NCBI GenBank assembly: GCA_023139105.1
Contig: JAGLOF010000001.1
Span: 50,255-114,254 of the forward strand
Length of the DNA stretch: 64,000 nucleotides
Direction of reading: 5' to 3'
Source of the DNA: a bacterium
GTDB taxonomy: Bacteria > Zhuqueibacterota > QNDG01 > JAGLOF01
The notes beneath the pieces were generated by a model. The model did no database searches, was not told the origin of the DNA, and saw only the letters and a program-made list of their open reading frames with translations. This document shows, piece by piece, positions 41,186 to 51,974 of this stretch; positions within the stretch are counted from its first letter, which is position 1; every line of letters starts with the position of its first letter. Made by a program: the position numbers and the translations under genes.

Positions 41186-41743
41186 CTACTCTTTCTGATA
41201 TTGAGCCATACCCTCTTTATACAAATCACCGCCACGCCAGTCATTAACAACAACAGCCGGGAAATCTTCTACCTCCAAACGACGAATGGCTTCAGGCCCC
41301 AAGTCTTCATAGGCTACAACTTCAGCCTTTTTAACCGTTTTTGCACCAAGTGCAGCAGCTCCGCCAATAGCTCCAAAATAGACCGCACATGTTGCTTTCA
41401 TTGCGTCCACAACAGGCTTGGAACGATTACCCTTGCCTATCATACCCTTCAGTCCATATTCCAATAACTGAGGTGCATATGGATCCATACGGTAACTTGT
41501 GGTTGGCCCTATAGAACCGATGGGCTTGCCAGGTTTGGCCGGTGCCGGGCCGGCATAGTAAATTATCTGGCCTCTGAGATCTACCGGTAGATCCTCACCG
41601 GCATCAAGGGTTTCAATTAATCTCTTATGGGCCGAATCACGACCGGTAAAAATAACTCCGCTTATTAATACTGAATCGCCAATTTTCAAATCTTTGACCA
41701 TCTCATCTGTCAGCGGCGTGGTGATGTGTTTAGGTTCAGACAT
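41186..41743 (-). CDS. Class I fumarate hydratase, beta subunit
   Basis: LKIGDSVLISGVIFTGRDSAHKRL; YAGPAPAKPGKPIGSIGPTTSYRMD. Confidence 0.93.
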   Translation of the reverse strand: MSEPKHITTPLTDEMVKDLKIGDSVLISGVIFTGRDSAHKRLIETLDAGEDLPVDLRGQIIYYAGPAPAKPGKPIGSIGPTTSYRMDPYAPQLLEYGLKGMIGKGNRSKPVVDAMKATCAVYFGAIGGAAALGAKTVKKAEVVAYEDLGPEAIRRLEVEDFPAVVVNDWRGGDLYKEGMAQYQKE

Positions 41744-41777
41744 AGCTGCCTCCTTCTGGGTACGTTAAAGGTCAAAG

Positions 41778-42620
41778 TTAAAGAATTACTTCCTTATGCC
41801 TGGCAACATGACACTGCATGTTTACAGACACCGGAAAACTGGCAATATGACAGGGATGAACTTCGATATGTACAGCCAGAGCCGTACAGCGTCCACCAAA
41901 ACCCTGAGGGCCAATACCCAACTTATTAACCTTCTCCAGAAGTTCTGCCTCTAGTTCTGCATAAAATGGATTAACATGCACCGAACCAATCTCTCTTAAA
42001 AGTGCTCGTTTGGCAAGTTGGGCACACTTATCAAATGTACCACCAATACCCACTCCCACAACAACAGGCGGGCAGGGATTGGCGCCCGAACGTTTCACAC
42101 GGTCTACTACAAATTCTATAACACCTTCAACGCCGGCTGCCGGTGCCATCATACGTACTTCACTCATATTCTCACTACCGCCACCTTTAGGTGCAATAGT
42201 AATTTTCAGCTTATCTCCGGGAACAATATCCACATTAATAATTGCCGGAGTATTATCCTTGGTATTTTTACGTTCAATGGGATCACTGACTACTGATTTC
42301 CGCAGATAACCATCCTCATAGCCCTGACGTACACCCTCATTAATAGATTCATTAAAATCACCGCCTATTATCCGGAGTTCCTGTCCCAGTTCAACAAAAA
42401 AGACAGCATAGCCTGTATCCTGACAGAGTGGTGCACGTTCATCTTTACCAATGTCAATATTTTCTATAATTTTCCTTAACACATCCTTGCCGGTAGGTGA
42501 CTCTTCTTGCTCCAGACATTCTTTCAGACGTCCCTCAACATCTTTGCCCAGATAAAAATTTGCATCCATACAGAGTGTCTTAACCGCCTCTGTAATTTTT
42601 GACACATGCAGTTCCCTCAT
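41778..42620 (-). CDS. Class I fumarate hydratase, alpha subunit
   Basis: LCQDTGYAVFFVELG; KGGGSENMSEVRMMAPAAG; GVGIGGTFDKCAQLAKRALLR. Confidence 0.93.
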   Translation of the reverse strand: MRELHVSKITEAVKTLCMDANFYLGKDVEGRLKECLEQEESPTGKDVLRKIIENIDIGKDERAPLCQDTGYAVFFVELGQELRIIGGDFNESINEGVRQGYEDGYLRKSVVSDPIERKNTKDNTPAIINVDIVPGDKLKITIAPKGGGSENMSEVRMMAPAAGVEGVIEFVVDRVKRSGANPCPPVVVGVGIGGTFDKCAQLAKRALLREIGSVHVNPFYAELEAELLEKVNKLGIGPQGFGGRCTALAVHIEVHPCHIASFPVSVNMQCHVARHKEVIL

Positions 42621-42682
42621 AGAATTCTCCTTAGAAATAGATGTGGAACACAAGATGAATAGTAATTCGAAATCAGCTACAT

Positions 42683-43345
42683 TCAGAGCCAGCTCAAAAC
42701 CTGGTTGACCAGTTTCTCAATTCCTCCGGCAATATCTGCAATGCCCGTACCGACCATATAGGCCGGAGTAGAAACAATTTTTAAATCCTCATCCATGACA
42801 ATGGCATTAACACCGGCTGATACATGCTTGGACCCGAAGGCAGCAATATCAGCCATAATAGTTTCATCATTACCTATTGTAAGATAAGGCTTATAACTGC
42901 TGCCCTTTAATGCCAGAGCTACAACTACCGGAGCAATACACATTGCGCCAACGGGTTTACCGGCTTTGACCATGGACATGATCAAATTACCTACGTCTTC
43001 CCGTATACATGCATCTCGACCCTTGACTGCATAATCGCAAAGATTTTTCGCTGCACCGAAACCGCCGGGCAGTATCAATGCGTCCAGATCTTTAATATTG
43101 ACATCCGAAAGAGGAGTAATATTTCCACGGGAAATTCTGGCGGATTCCGAAAGCATATTACGCGATCCGCTTGCAGGCGTCCCCAGTTGATGATCAATAA
43201 CATGCGCTTGATCGCCATCCGGGGCCAGACACGTTATTTCAGCCTTGGCTTTGTCAAGAAAATAGAGTGTCAATGTGGCTTCGTGAATCTCGCTGCCGTC
43301 CATCACTCCGGCACCGCTAAGTAAAACACCAATTCTTGATGTCAT
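42683..43345 (-). CDS. elbB: Isoprenoid biosynthesis glyoxalase ElbB-like (DJ-1/PfpI)
   Basis: IGVLLSGAGVMDGSEIHEATLTLYFLDKA; LILPGGFGAAKNLCDYA. Confidence 0.9.
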   Translation of the reverse strand: MTSRIGVLLSGAGVMDGSEIHEATLTLYFLDKAKAEITCLAPDGDQAHVIDHQLGTPASGSRNMLSESARISRGNITPLSDVNIKDLDALILPGGFGAAKNLCDYAVKGRDACIREDVGNLIMSMVKAGKPVGAMCIAPVVVALALKGSSYKPYLTIGNDETIMADIAAFGSKHVSAGVNAIVMDEDLKIVSTPAYMVGTGIADIAGGIEKLVNQVLSWL

Positions 43346-43405
43346 CTGACTCTCCTCTCTATGAGATAGGCTAAAAAATAAGAATATTCCACTTTCATTG
43401 CAAGC

Positions 43406-43873
43406 CTAAATTGATGAAAAACCATGATCAAGATTATTCAACATTTCAGCAGTTTTTTGAACTGATAGAGGATGAATACGGGCAACTGCTGAGACCAGTA
43501 CTTTCTCTGCCATATTCACAAGTTTTGCTTCGGCAGTCCAGAGCCGTTTTCCAGTCTCTGTCATGCAGCCTGTTACCAGCACATTTTCCCCAACATTCAC
43601 AGGTCGTTTAAAACGGATATTAAGTTCAGCCGTAACACCAAAACGTCCTGCCAAATGGTAAGCAGCCCAGATCACGGCTTCATCGAGTACAGTTGACAAA
43701 ATTCCACCATGAATGGTCTGAGCATATCCGATATGGGGGAGCTGCGGAGACCACCTGGCTTCAACCCTGTCAGTAAATCCATAAAAAGGCAGGTTAAGTC
43801 CATGATCATTATCCGGGCCGCAGACAAAACAACCCGGGAAACGTGGCAGTACAACTTTCTCAATCTCATTCAT
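43406..43873 (-). CDS. PaaI-family thioesterase
   Basis: CFVCGPDNDHGLNLPF; GYAQTIHGGILSTVLDEAV. Confidence 0.85.
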   Translation of the reverse strand: MNEIEKVVLPRFPGCFVCGPDNDHGLNLPFYGFTDRVEARWSPQLPHIGYAQTIHGGILSTVLDEAVIWAAYHLAGRFGVTAELNIRFKRPVNVGENVLVTGCMTETGKRLWTAEAKLVNMAEKVLVSAVARIHPLSVQKTAEMLNNLDHGFSSI

Positions 43874-43959
43874 TTTATTCTCACTCTGTATTAGTGTATG
43901 TGTGCAGTAAACATAAATAACAACCCGCAAATATACATATAAAGAGTGTCTTTATCAAA

Positions 43960-44826
43960 CTACAATATGTCTGCCATGGCCTTGCCGATCTCCGCAGGTG
44001 ACTCTACCACGGTCACACCACAACTACGAAGTGTGAGAATCTTCTCAGCTGCAGTACCCTTACCACCGGCAATAATGGCACCGGCATGGCCCATGCGCTT
44101 ACCAGGAGGTGCTGTCTGTCCGGCGATAAACGAGACTACGGGTTTATTAAAATGATCACGGATATACTCTGCTGCAGCCTCTTCATCAGAACCTCCGATC
44201 TCTCCTATCATGACCACGCCGTCTGTCTCAGCATCATCTTTGAAAAGCTTGAGCGCATCAATAAAACGAGTGCCAATTATTGGATCGCCGCCAAGGCCGA
44301 TACATGTAGATTGACCGAGTCCCTGCTTGCTAAGTTGATCAACGGCTTCATAGGTAAGAGTACCGCTACGGCTAATCACACCTATCCTGCCCGGAGAGTG
44401 AATGAAGCCGGGCATGATACCTATCTTGCACTTACCGGGCGAGATAACACCAGGGCAATTCGGCCCGACAAGACGGGTATCACTACCCTCCATAAATGTC
44501 ACTGCCTTAAGCATGTCCAATGTCGGGACACCCTCTGTAATGCAAATTACAAGCCCAACACCGGCATCAGTAGCTTCCATTACGGCGTCCGCAGCAAACA
44601 TAGGCGGCACAAATACTACAGAAGCATTCGCACCTGTTGCATCTTTTGCCTCGTGAACCGAGTTAAAAACCGGTATTCCTTCATGTACAGAACCGCCTTT
44701 ACCCGGCGTGACACCGGCAACAATATTGGTTCCATACTCCTTCATTTGGCCTGCATGAAAAGAACCTTCTCCACCGGTAAGTCCCTGAACAATCAGACGT
44801 GTATTTTTATCAACGAGTATACTCAT
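43960..44826 (-). CDS. sucD: Succinate-CoA ligase alpha subunit
   Basis: [49 protein letters not shown]. Confidence 0.96.
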   Translation of the reverse strand: MSILVDKNTRLIVQGLTGGEGSFHAGQMKEYGTNIVAGVTPGKGGSVHEGIPVFNSVHEAKDATGANASVVFVPPMFAADAVMEATDAGVGLVICITEGVPTLDMLKAVTFMEGSDTRLVGPNCPGVISPGKCKIGIMPGFIHSPGRIGVISRSGTLTYEAVDQLSKQGLGQSTCIGLGGDPIIGTRFIDALKLFKDDAETDGVVMIGEIGGSDEEAAAEYIRDHFNKPVVSFIAGQTAPPGKRMGHAGAIIAGGKGTAAEKILTLRSCGVTVVESPAEIGKAMADIL

Positions 44827-44875
44827 AATCCCCTCGCGGTCTTAGTTTTTTAATTATGGCCGAGAAAAGAGAATT

Positions 44876-45047
44876 GCACACGGATGACACGGATTGAACG
44901 GATTATCACAGATAAAAACAATTGTAATTAAAGCTTAGGCTCTATCCTTAAATTCAATCCTCTTTTCTTTATATTTTTTGCTCTTATTATAATATGCTTG
45001 CTCTTAATCCTTATTTTCCTTTTTTTCCGTGTTATCCGTGTTCCATT
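44876..45047. repeat. MITE-like non-coding repeat with imperfect terminal inverted repeats
   Basis: Left ATTGCACACGGATGACACGGA; right (reverse complement) ATGGAACACGGATAACACGGA. Confidence 0.6.
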
Positions 45048-45057
45048 GCTCTTAAGA

Positions 45058-46224
45058 CTAAGCAGCCGACTGTGCAGCTGCCACAGCCTTTTCAGCCGCA
45101 TCGGCCAGGTCAGTTGCCACAGTAAATGTCAATCCCGATTCTTCCAGAATCTTGCCCGCTAATTCGGAATTGGTGCCTGCCAGACGCACTACAATCGGCA
45201 CTGTCAGATTAAGCCGCTTGGCAGCCTGTACAACACCATTGGCCACCCTGTCACAACGTACAATACCCCCGAATATATTGATCAGTACAGCCTTGACTTT
45301 AGGATCAGAGAGAAGAATCTTAAAAGCTTGCTCAACACGATCCGCCGAAGCCCCGCCACCCACATCAAGAAAATTAGCTGGAAATCCACCATAGTGTTTG
45401 ATGATGTCCATGGTGCCCATGGCCAAACCGGCACCATTGACCATGCAGCCCACGGTACCGTCCAGTTTTACATAGCTCAGATTATGTCTGGATGCTTCAA
45501 CTTCCGTAGGTTCCTCTTCAGCCAGATCACGCAGCTCAGCGATATCCGGATGGCGGCAACTGGCATTATCATCGAAGTTAATCTTGGCGTCAGCGGCCAG
45601 AAGGCGATTGTCTTCAGTGATTACGACAGGATTAATCTCTACCAGAGATGCATCTTTATCCATAAAGAGGCGATAAAGTTTCATAGCAAATTTAACACCT
45701 TCACGGTCCAGCGGCTTCTCTAACCCCAGGGCATAGGCGATTTTACGCGCCTGGAAAGGCTGAATGCCCACACGGGAGTCAATAGCGACTTTAATAATCT
45801 TCTCAGGTGTTTTAGCGGCCACCACTTCAATTTCCATCCCACCTTCCTGGCTGGCAATAAATGTAACTTTCTCTGTTGCCCTGTCCAGTACCATGCCCAG
45901 GTAGAGTTCTTTTTTAACCGACAAAGCCTCTTCTACCAGCACACTGCCCACCACCTTGCCTTCAGGTCCGGTCTGATGAGTGACTAATGTCATCCCCAAA
46001 ATCTCCTGGGCACAGCTAGAGGCGTCTTTGGAATTCTCTGCCAATTTAATGCCGCCGCCCTTGCCTCGTCCACCCGCATGTATCTGGGCTTTAATAACCA
46101 CATTGCATTTCATGTCGGCAGCAATACCACCGGCCTCATCAGCTGTGACCGCCATCGCCCCTTCCGGCACTAAAATGCCGTAGGATTTCAGCAGTGCTTT
46201 TGCTTGATACTCATGAATTTTCAT
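45058..46224 (-). CDS. sucC: Succinate-CoA ligase beta subunit
   Basis: MKIHEYQAKALLKSYGILVPEG; QIHAGGRGKGGGIKLA; NIFGGIVRCDRVA. Confidence 0.97.
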   Translation of the reverse strand: MKIHEYQAKALLKSYGILVPEGAMAVTADEAGGIAADMKCNVVIKAQIHAGGRGKGGGIKLAENSKDASSCAQEILGMTLVTHQTGPEGKVVGSVLVEEALSVKKELYLGMVLDRATEKVTFIASQEGGMEIEVVAAKTPEKIIKVAIDSRVGIQPFQARKIAYALGLEKPLDREGVKFAMKLYRLFMDKDASLVEINPVVITEDNRLLAADAKINFDDNASCRHPDIAELRDLAEEEPTEVEASRHNLSYVKLDGTVGCMVNGAGLAMGTMDIIKHYGGFPANFLDVGGGASADRVEQAFKILLSDPKVKAVLINIFGGIVRCDRVANGVVQAAKRLNLTVPIVVRLAGTNSELAGKILEESGLTFTVATDLADAAEKAVAAAQSAA

Positions 46225-46370
46225 GTATCCTCTCCTAAAAAAAAACTATTTGCTGCTGAACACACTGAATAAACTGATTTGTTTAAATTAAGCATGCTGG
46301 ATTTTTTTCTGTATTTTCAGTGTATTCCCCGAATTACCTCTTTAACCATATACTTTTATTCCGACAAACA

Positions 46371-46418
46371 AAAACCCGACCCGCCTCGGGCCTTACGCCG
46401 CGAGAATGGTCGGGTTTT
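46371..46418. terminator. Intrinsic terminator between kor and suc genes
   Basis: AAAACCCGACC ... GGTCGGGTTTT inverted repeat, T-run on minus strand. Confidence 0.8.
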
Positions 46419-46517
46419 AAGCATCCGATAATCACATCTTTTTTCATCGATAATGCATAAGGTAATAAAGATTGTTGCATTTTTCCTAATTGAATCCAGT
46501 TAATGTGATAAAATAAT

Positions 46518-47072
46518 CTATGCTGCTTCCACCTTCTGCTTCTCACCCCAATCAAAACCTCTATCAAAGGCTTTAAGGTTCAATGCTTCTGTACCTGCCG
46601 GTACTGATGACTCAACTGCCTTACGTACGGCATCGGCTTCAACCACACCACTCATTGAAGCAAAAAAACCAACCATAACCATGTTGAGAACAACTCGTCG
46701 CCCAAGCTCCTCGGCAATTCTCGTGGCAGGAACCTTAAAAAGACGTACAGACTCAGGTAGACCGTCAGGATTTACAAGATCTTCTTCAATAAGCATCAAT
46801 CCGTCAGGATTAATTTGAGGAGAAAACTTTGAAAAAGCCTCTTGACTCATAATAACCATCACATCGGGTTTCTTCACATATGGATAACGTATTTCCTCTT
46901 CAGCCACAATAACCTGGGCTGAACATGCACTTCCGCGCGCCTCAGGCCCAAAAGCCTGAGTCATAGTGGCATTCTTGGTGTCAAAGATTGAAGCAGCCTT
47001 GCCGATAATATAGCCGGTCAGGATGACTCCCTGTCCACCAAAACCTCCGATTTTTATCTCAGTCTTTGCCAT
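46518..47072 (-). CDS. korC: 2-oxoacid:ferredoxin oxidoreductase gamma subunit
   Basis: KIGGFGGQGVILTGYIIGKAA; FGPEARGSACSAQVIVA. Confidence 0.93.
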   Translation of the reverse strand: MAKTEIKIGGFGGQGVILTGYIIGKAASIFDTKNATMTQAFGPEARGSACSAQVIVAEEEIRYPYVKKPDVMVIMSQEAFSKFSPQINPDGLMLIEEDLVNPDGLPESVRLFKVPATRIAEELGRRVVLNMVMVGFFASMSGVVEADAVRKAVESSVPAGTEALNLKAFDRGFDWGEKQKVEAA

Positions 47073-47074
47073 GA

Positions 47075-47974
47075 CTAACCCTCATAAGGGGTGAAACGGT
47101 CACCCAGTTTTCGTTTTAGATGAGAATTCATGGAATCCAGCCAGGTAGGCCGATCTTTATCAACAAACTTACCTACAATTATTTTAGTGCGAAGCCCAAC
47201 ATCCACATTGGCCGTGGGTTCACCGTGCTTGATCTCCGAATGTTCATAGTAATAATTCAGCCGATCCAGACCATCACCGAACTTATTCCTTCGTTCAAAA
47301 ATTGTAGGACATGGTGCCAGAATTTCAACAAAAGTAAAGCCGGGCTTGGTAAGTGCATCAATCATGGCCTCGGTCTGACGGTGAATATGCAACGCTGTCC
47401 ACCTGGCAACATAGGTGGCACCCACTGATTCCGCCAGGAAGGGCAGATTGAACGGTGTTTCAAAATTTCCATATGGCGATGTAGTCAAAATGGAATCTGT
47501 AGGCGACGTGGCTGCCATCTGACCGCCTGTCATTGCATAGTTGAAGTTATTGACACAAATGACTGTGATATCCACATTCCGCCGTGCAGCATGCACAAAA
47601 TGATTTCCACCGATGGAGACAAGATCACCATCACCGGAGATCACAACAACTTTAAGTTTTGGATTACCGAGTTTCAACCCTGTGGCAAAGGGTATGGCAC
47701 GTCCGTGAGTAGTATGAAAAGAATCAATCTTTACATAGCCTGCAACACGGCCAGTACAACCAATACCGGAAACTACAGCCACATCATCCAGCGGGATACC
47801 AATTTTCTCCAATGCACGAGCAAAACAATTTACAACCACACCAATGCCGCATGTAGGGCACCAGATATGCGGAATGCGGTCCATACGGAGAAAATCTTCC
47901 ATGGGATGACCGGCATCACCGGATTTATTCGTCTGAGCCTGAACAGCCGCTTTCAATTCATCTGTTACCGACAC
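47075..47974 (-). CDS. korB: 2-oxoacid:ferredoxin oxidoreductase beta subunit
   Basis: WCPTCGIGVVVNCFARAL; GIGCTGRVAGYVKIDSFHTTHGRAIPFATGLKL; GDGDLVSIGGNHFVHAARRN. Confidence 0.95.
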   Translation of the reverse strand: MSVTDELKAAVQAQTNKSGDAGHPMEDFLRMDRIPHIWCPTCGIGVVVNCFARALEKIGIPLDDVAVVSGIGCTGRVAGYVKIDSFHTTHGRAIPFATGLKLGNPKLKVVVISGDGDLVSIGGNHFVHAARRNVDITVICVNNFNYAMTGGQMAATSPTDSILTTSPYGNFETPFNLPFLAESVGATYVARWTALHIHRQTEAMIDALTKPGFTFVEILAPCPTIFERRNKFGDGLDRLNYYYEHSEIKHGEPTANVDVGLRTKIIVGKFVDKDRPTWLDSMNSHLKRKLGDRFTPYEG

Positions 47975-49128
47975 TGGTAGGCCTCCTCAATTTTACTGAC
48001 AATATAATCGGTTTCATGAACTGTACCGCCGCCGTGTCCGGCAAGTATCACCGGCACCTTGCCTTTTGCACAACGGTCCACTTCAAAGAACACCTGCCCA
48101 TAATTAAGTTCAGCCATGACCAGGGCCTTGCCCTGCTCAGCCAGCTCAGCGATTCGTTTTTCAGGAAAGGGCCAGACAATGATAAGCCGCATCATACCCA
48201 CCTTGATGCCCTTATCCCGGGCAGCACGTACAGCTTGCACAGCCACTCTGTGTGTAATTCCATAGGAGATAACAACTACATCGGCATCTTCTACATCAAA
48301 TTCTTCATATCTGACAATGTCATCTGCCTGATCACGTATCTTTCTGACAATGCGTCCAACCTGTTCTTCCTGAGCCTCAGGATTCATGGCAGGATAGCCA
48401 CGATAATCATGGGTCAATCCGGTTACATGGATACGATGACCATCACCGACTTTACACATTTCAGGTACCATATTCTCTGCCGGTTTGAATGGTAGATACT
48501 CACCGGGAGGTAATTTAGTATAATTACGTTCGGTAATCTCAATTTGATCTGCTTCAGGAATAGATACACGTTCAATCATATGGCCTACACATTCATCCAT
48601 CATGAACATTACCGGAACACGGTATTTTTCTGAAATATTGAATGCATCAATCATAAAATCAAAACATTCCTGGGGACTGGAAGGTGACAGGGCAATAATC
48701 TCATAATCACCATGACTCCCCCATCGCGCCTGCATCATATCTGCCTGGGCAGGCTGTGTCGGAAGGCCTGTTGAGGGGCCACCGCGCTGTACATTAACAA
48801 ATACACAGGGACATTCCGTCATGGCTGCAAGACCTATATGTTCCATCATGAGGGAAAAACCGGGCCCTGAAGTCACTGTCATAGCCTTCTTACCGGCCCA
48901 GACTGCTCCCTGTAGGGCAATGGATGAGGCCAGCTCATCCTCCATCTGAATGAACACACCGCCGACAATGGGAATGCGGGAGGCAAACCGTTCCACAACT
49001 TCCGTGGAGGGAGTTATGGGATAACCGGATATAAACCTGCATCCGGCAGCCAGCGCACCTTCACAACAGGCATGATCGCCATCCAGATAATGTGCCCCGG
49101 TCATAACACCTTTGGGATCCGCTTTCAA
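47965..49128 (-). CDS. korA: 2-oxoacid:ferredoxin oxidoreductase alpha subunit
   Basis: GCRFISGYPITPSTEVVE; QMEDELASSIALQGAVWAGKKAMTVTSGPGFSLMMEHIG. Confidence 0.95.
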   Translation of the reverse strand: MKADPKGVMTGAHYLDGDHACCEGALAAGCRFISGYPITPSTEVVERFASRIPIVGGVFIQMEDELASSIALQGAVWAGKKAMTVTSGPGFSLMMEHIGLAAMTECPCVFVNVQRGGPSTGLPTQPAQADMMQARWGSHGDYEIIALSPSSPQECFDFMIDAFNISEKYRVPVMFMMDECVGHMIERVSIPEADQIEITERNYTKLPPGEYLPFKPAENMVPEMCKVGDGHRIHVTGLTHDYRGYPAMNPEAQEEQVGRIVRKIRDQADDIVRYEEFDVEDADVVVISYGITHRVAVQAVRAARDKGIKVGMMRLIIVWPFPEKRIAELAEQGKALVMAELNYGQVFFEVDRCAKGKVPVILAGHGGGTVHETDYIVSKIEEAYQCR

Positions 49129-49142
49129 TGGACTTCCTTTCC

Positions 49143-49418
49143 TTAACCGATGACTGGTTCGTCTTCAACCGTATAGATAGCAAACTCAGGGCAGATCATT
49201 CTGCAAAATCCGCAATTCACGCATGCATGATCATTTACAGCTTCCGGAGGATGATACCCCTTTTTATTGAAGCGCTCGGATAGCTCCAATACATCCTGGG
49301 GACAATATTCCACACAGAATCCGCAACCTTTACAACGTTCATCAATAATTATTATTTTACCATGAGGCCGTGACGGTTTCTCGAACCCGAATGGTTTTTT
49401 ATGCTCTCGAATACGCAT
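49143..49418 (-). CDS. korD: 2-oxoacid:ferredoxin oxidoreductase delta (4Fe-4S) subunit
   Basis: CKGCGFCVEYCPQDVL; CVNCGFCRMICPEFAI. Confidence 0.93.
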   Translation of the reverse strand: MRIREHKKPFGFEKPSRPHGKIIIIDERCKGCGFCVEYCPQDVLELSERFNKKGYHPPEAVNDHACVNCGFCRMICPEFAIYTVEDEPVIG

Positions 49419-49505
49419 GATTGATCTCCTAAAACCATCCCGAAAACAGAGATGGCGTTCGATCGTAGATGATCGTCAAAAAACAGTCGATCATCTGCTC
49501 ACCTA

Positions 49506-51179
49506 TTATCTGATTGTACCCACATATTGGGTAGTATACTGTTTACGCCGAATCTCGGGATTGGAGTAGTCGGGCAAGAGCATGGGTGAAACACGATCTT
49601 CCGTGGCTACATTGTCCTTATCCAGACCTGCGTTAAACTCTTTTACATGATTCAGCGTGAGTTTACCGCCTTTGTAACCGTTCTTGACATATTCCGAAGC
49701 AGAGACACCACATATCCGGCCATAAACCAATACATCAAGAAGAGAATTCCCCATAAGACGATTTTGTCCGTGAATACCACCTGAAACTTCACCGGCTGCA
49801 AAGAGACCGGGAACAGATGTTTCGCCACGTTTGTTAATCTCCAACCCACCATTTTGATAATGCAGTGTCGGGAATACAAGCATAGGCTCTTTGGCAATAT
49901 CAATGCCATAGCGATGAAATAGTATCCACTTACCGGGGAATTCTTTACGAACTGTGCCTTCACCGTTAAGCATGTCAATCATTGGTGAATCAAGCCAGAC
50001 ACAGGGTTTACCGCCAGGTGTAGGAACACCCTTGCCACGTACCATACACTCCCTTATAAAAGCTGATGCTTCGATATCACGGGGTTCACGTTCATATACA
50101 AACTGCTCACCATCTATATTCAGCACATTAGCACCGGCACCCCGGAATTTTTCAGTGATCAACAGACCTTCAGATTGCTCGGGAAATACTGCACCTGTAG
50201 GATGATACTGTACCGTATGTAAAAAACAGAGAGGCACACCGGCTCTGTAGCCCATAATCAAGCCATCTGCCGTGGCACCGTAATGATTTGTACACATAAA
50301 ATTCTGAATATGCAGACGCCCTGAACCACCTGTAGCCATTATTACAGACTTAGCCTTGACTATCAGATATTCTTCTGTCTCCATATTGTAGAGCACGGCA
50401 CCGGCAGCATGTCCTTTATCATTGAGAATAATCTCAACCGCGGGACTGAATTCAATTACTTTGATATCAGTGGGGAAATTCCTGGCTTCATCACGAAGAG
50501 TACGCATAATCTCCGCGCCGGTTATATCACCTGCAGAGTGCATACGTTTGCGGCAAGTTCCTCCACCGTGCATTGTAGAGAGCAGGCCGGTATCATCCTT
50601 GGACAACATGGCTCCCAGAGATTCAAGCCAGCCAATAACACTGGGGGCATCTGAGACAAGTGTCTCAACCAATTCCGGTACATTTTTGAAGTGTCCGCCA
50701 CCCATACAGTCAAGATAATGGTAATAGGGTGAATCTTTGGTCGATTTAGAGGCTGCCTGTATACCACCCTCCGCCATCATGGTGTTGGCATCGCCCAGAC
50801 GAAGTTTGGTGGCCATTAGCACTTTCATGCCTTGTTTCCGGGCCAGTAAAGCCGCTGCCGTACCGGCACCGCCGCCACCCAGGATAAGAACATCTGTCTC
50901 ATAATCAATTTTGCTGAGATCAATCTTATCAGGATCAACACGAGATTTGGCATGCAGCAAGTCTACCATCTCATGTGCAATACGATATCCTTTATTGGGG
51001 CCGACCAGGATCTCACGTCGGCCTTCTTCCTTGAAATCAGGATGATACTGGAGAATCTCCTCCCGTTCTTTCAAGGTCATAGGCTGAAATTCCTCACCCC
51101 GTTTCTTGCGCTCCACGCGCTGGGGGCGGGTTTTCTCAACCTTTTTAATCAATTCTTTTAGTTCTGGCGTGTATGGCAT
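49506..51179 (-). CDS. FAD-binding fumarate reductase/succinate dehydrogenase-like subunit (TfrA-like)
   Basis: LGGGGAGTAAALLARKQGMKVL; HGGGTCRKRMHSAGD; QYHPTGAVFPE; GGIHGQNRLMGNSLLDVLVYGR. Confidence 0.9.
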   Translation of the reverse strand: MPYTPELKELIKKVEKTRPQRVERKKRGEEFQPMTLKEREEILQYHPDFKEEGRREILVGPNKGYRIAHEMVDLLHAKSRVDPDKIDLSKIDYETDVLILGGGGAGTAAALLARKQGMKVLMATKLRLGDANTMMAEGGIQAASKSTKDSPYYHYLDCMGGGHFKNVPELVETLVSDAPSVIGWLESLGAMLSKDDTGLLSTMHGGGTCRKRMHSAGDITGAEIMRTLRDEARNFPTDIKVIEFSPAVEIILNDKGHAAGAVLYNMETEEYLIVKAKSVIMATGGSGRLHIQNFMCTNHYGATADGLIMGYRAGVPLCFLHTVQYHPTGAVFPEQSEGLLITEKFRGAGANVLNIDGEQFVYEREPRDIEASAFIRECMVRGKGVPTPGGKPCVWLDSPMIDMLNGEGTVRKEFPGKWILFHRYGIDIAKEPMLVFPTLHYQNGGLEINKRGETSVPGLFAAGEVSGGIHGQNRLMGNSLLDVLVYGRICGVSASEYVKNGYKGGKLTLNHVKEFNAGLDKDNVATEDRVSPMLLPDYSNPEIRRKQYTTQYVGTIR

Positions 51180-51212
51180 GACGGAGTCTCCAATGGAAAA
51201 GAGTTAAAGTCC

Positions 51213-51974
51213 TTAATCAACATTGACATAGTTGGTGTCGCCGGGAATCCAGTCTTCCGGACCCATATGCGGCTCCATCTCGCGCTCTGAGTATACTTTT
51301 TTCAATGTATCCAAATTCATAGCCTTAAGTTTGGCTATACCTTCTGTCCACTGGCCCTCTTCGGCAGAATTGATCGCTCGCTTTAAATGAGCAGATCGGG
51401 GCTGCATATGCAGTGCATATAGACGACGCGCCAGTATGGCAATATAGAACTGCACCTCTTCAGCCGGGCAACGACCGGAACAAAGCCCGCACATTACACA
51501 GTCAAATGAGCCCTTGGCAACACCTTCAATATCTCCCCGTATCGCCTTGGACATATAACCCAGCACATCGATATCCATGGGACATGAACGCGTGCATGTA
51601 CCGCAACCGATACATTTGTACAGCTCAGGATAAAGAGCGGTAAACACAGAGCCATTGGGTTCAAGATCGGCAATATTGTATGTCGCCTTGTTACCCGGGA
51701 AAAAGGGCAGTTGCGCGATATACATATTGGGTTGAACCACGGTCTGACAAGCCAGGCCTACTTCAATCTTGTATGAATCGGGATACCGAAACACAGTACC
51801 ACAGGCCCCACAGATACCTCCACGGCAACCGCAACCACGTACCAGTTGATAGCCCGCATATTCCAGTGCTTTCTGAATCGTCAGCGATGAAGGTACTTCA
51901 TAACATTTTCCCATGAAAAAAATCGGCACCAGCTCATCTTTGCTTTTTACTTTTTCCTCACTCATGACAGACAC
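51213..51974 (-). CDS. FeS subunit (2Fe-2S plus two 4Fe-4S), fumarate reductase/TfrB N-terminal-like
   Basis: CGCRGGICGACGTVFR; CIGCGTCTRSCPMDI; CVMCGLCSGRCPAE; no C-terminal CCG domains. Confidence 0.85.
   Translation of the reverse strand: MSVMSEEKVKSKDELVPIFFMGKCYEVPSSLTIQKALEYAGYQLVRGCGCRGGICGACGTVFRYPDSYKIEVGLACQTVVQPNMYIAQLPFFPGNKATYNIADLEPNGSVFTALYPELYKCIGCGTCTRSCPMDIDVLGYMSKAIRGDIEGVAKGSFDCVMCGLCSGRCPAEEVQFYIAILARRLYALHMQPRSAHLKRAINSAEEGQWTEGIAKLKAMNLDTLKKVYSEREMEPHMGPEDWIPGDTNYVNVD

Noticed and set aside
44086-44853. 255 aa plus-strand ORF
   Set aside because: Fully antisense to sucD, no recognisable motifs.
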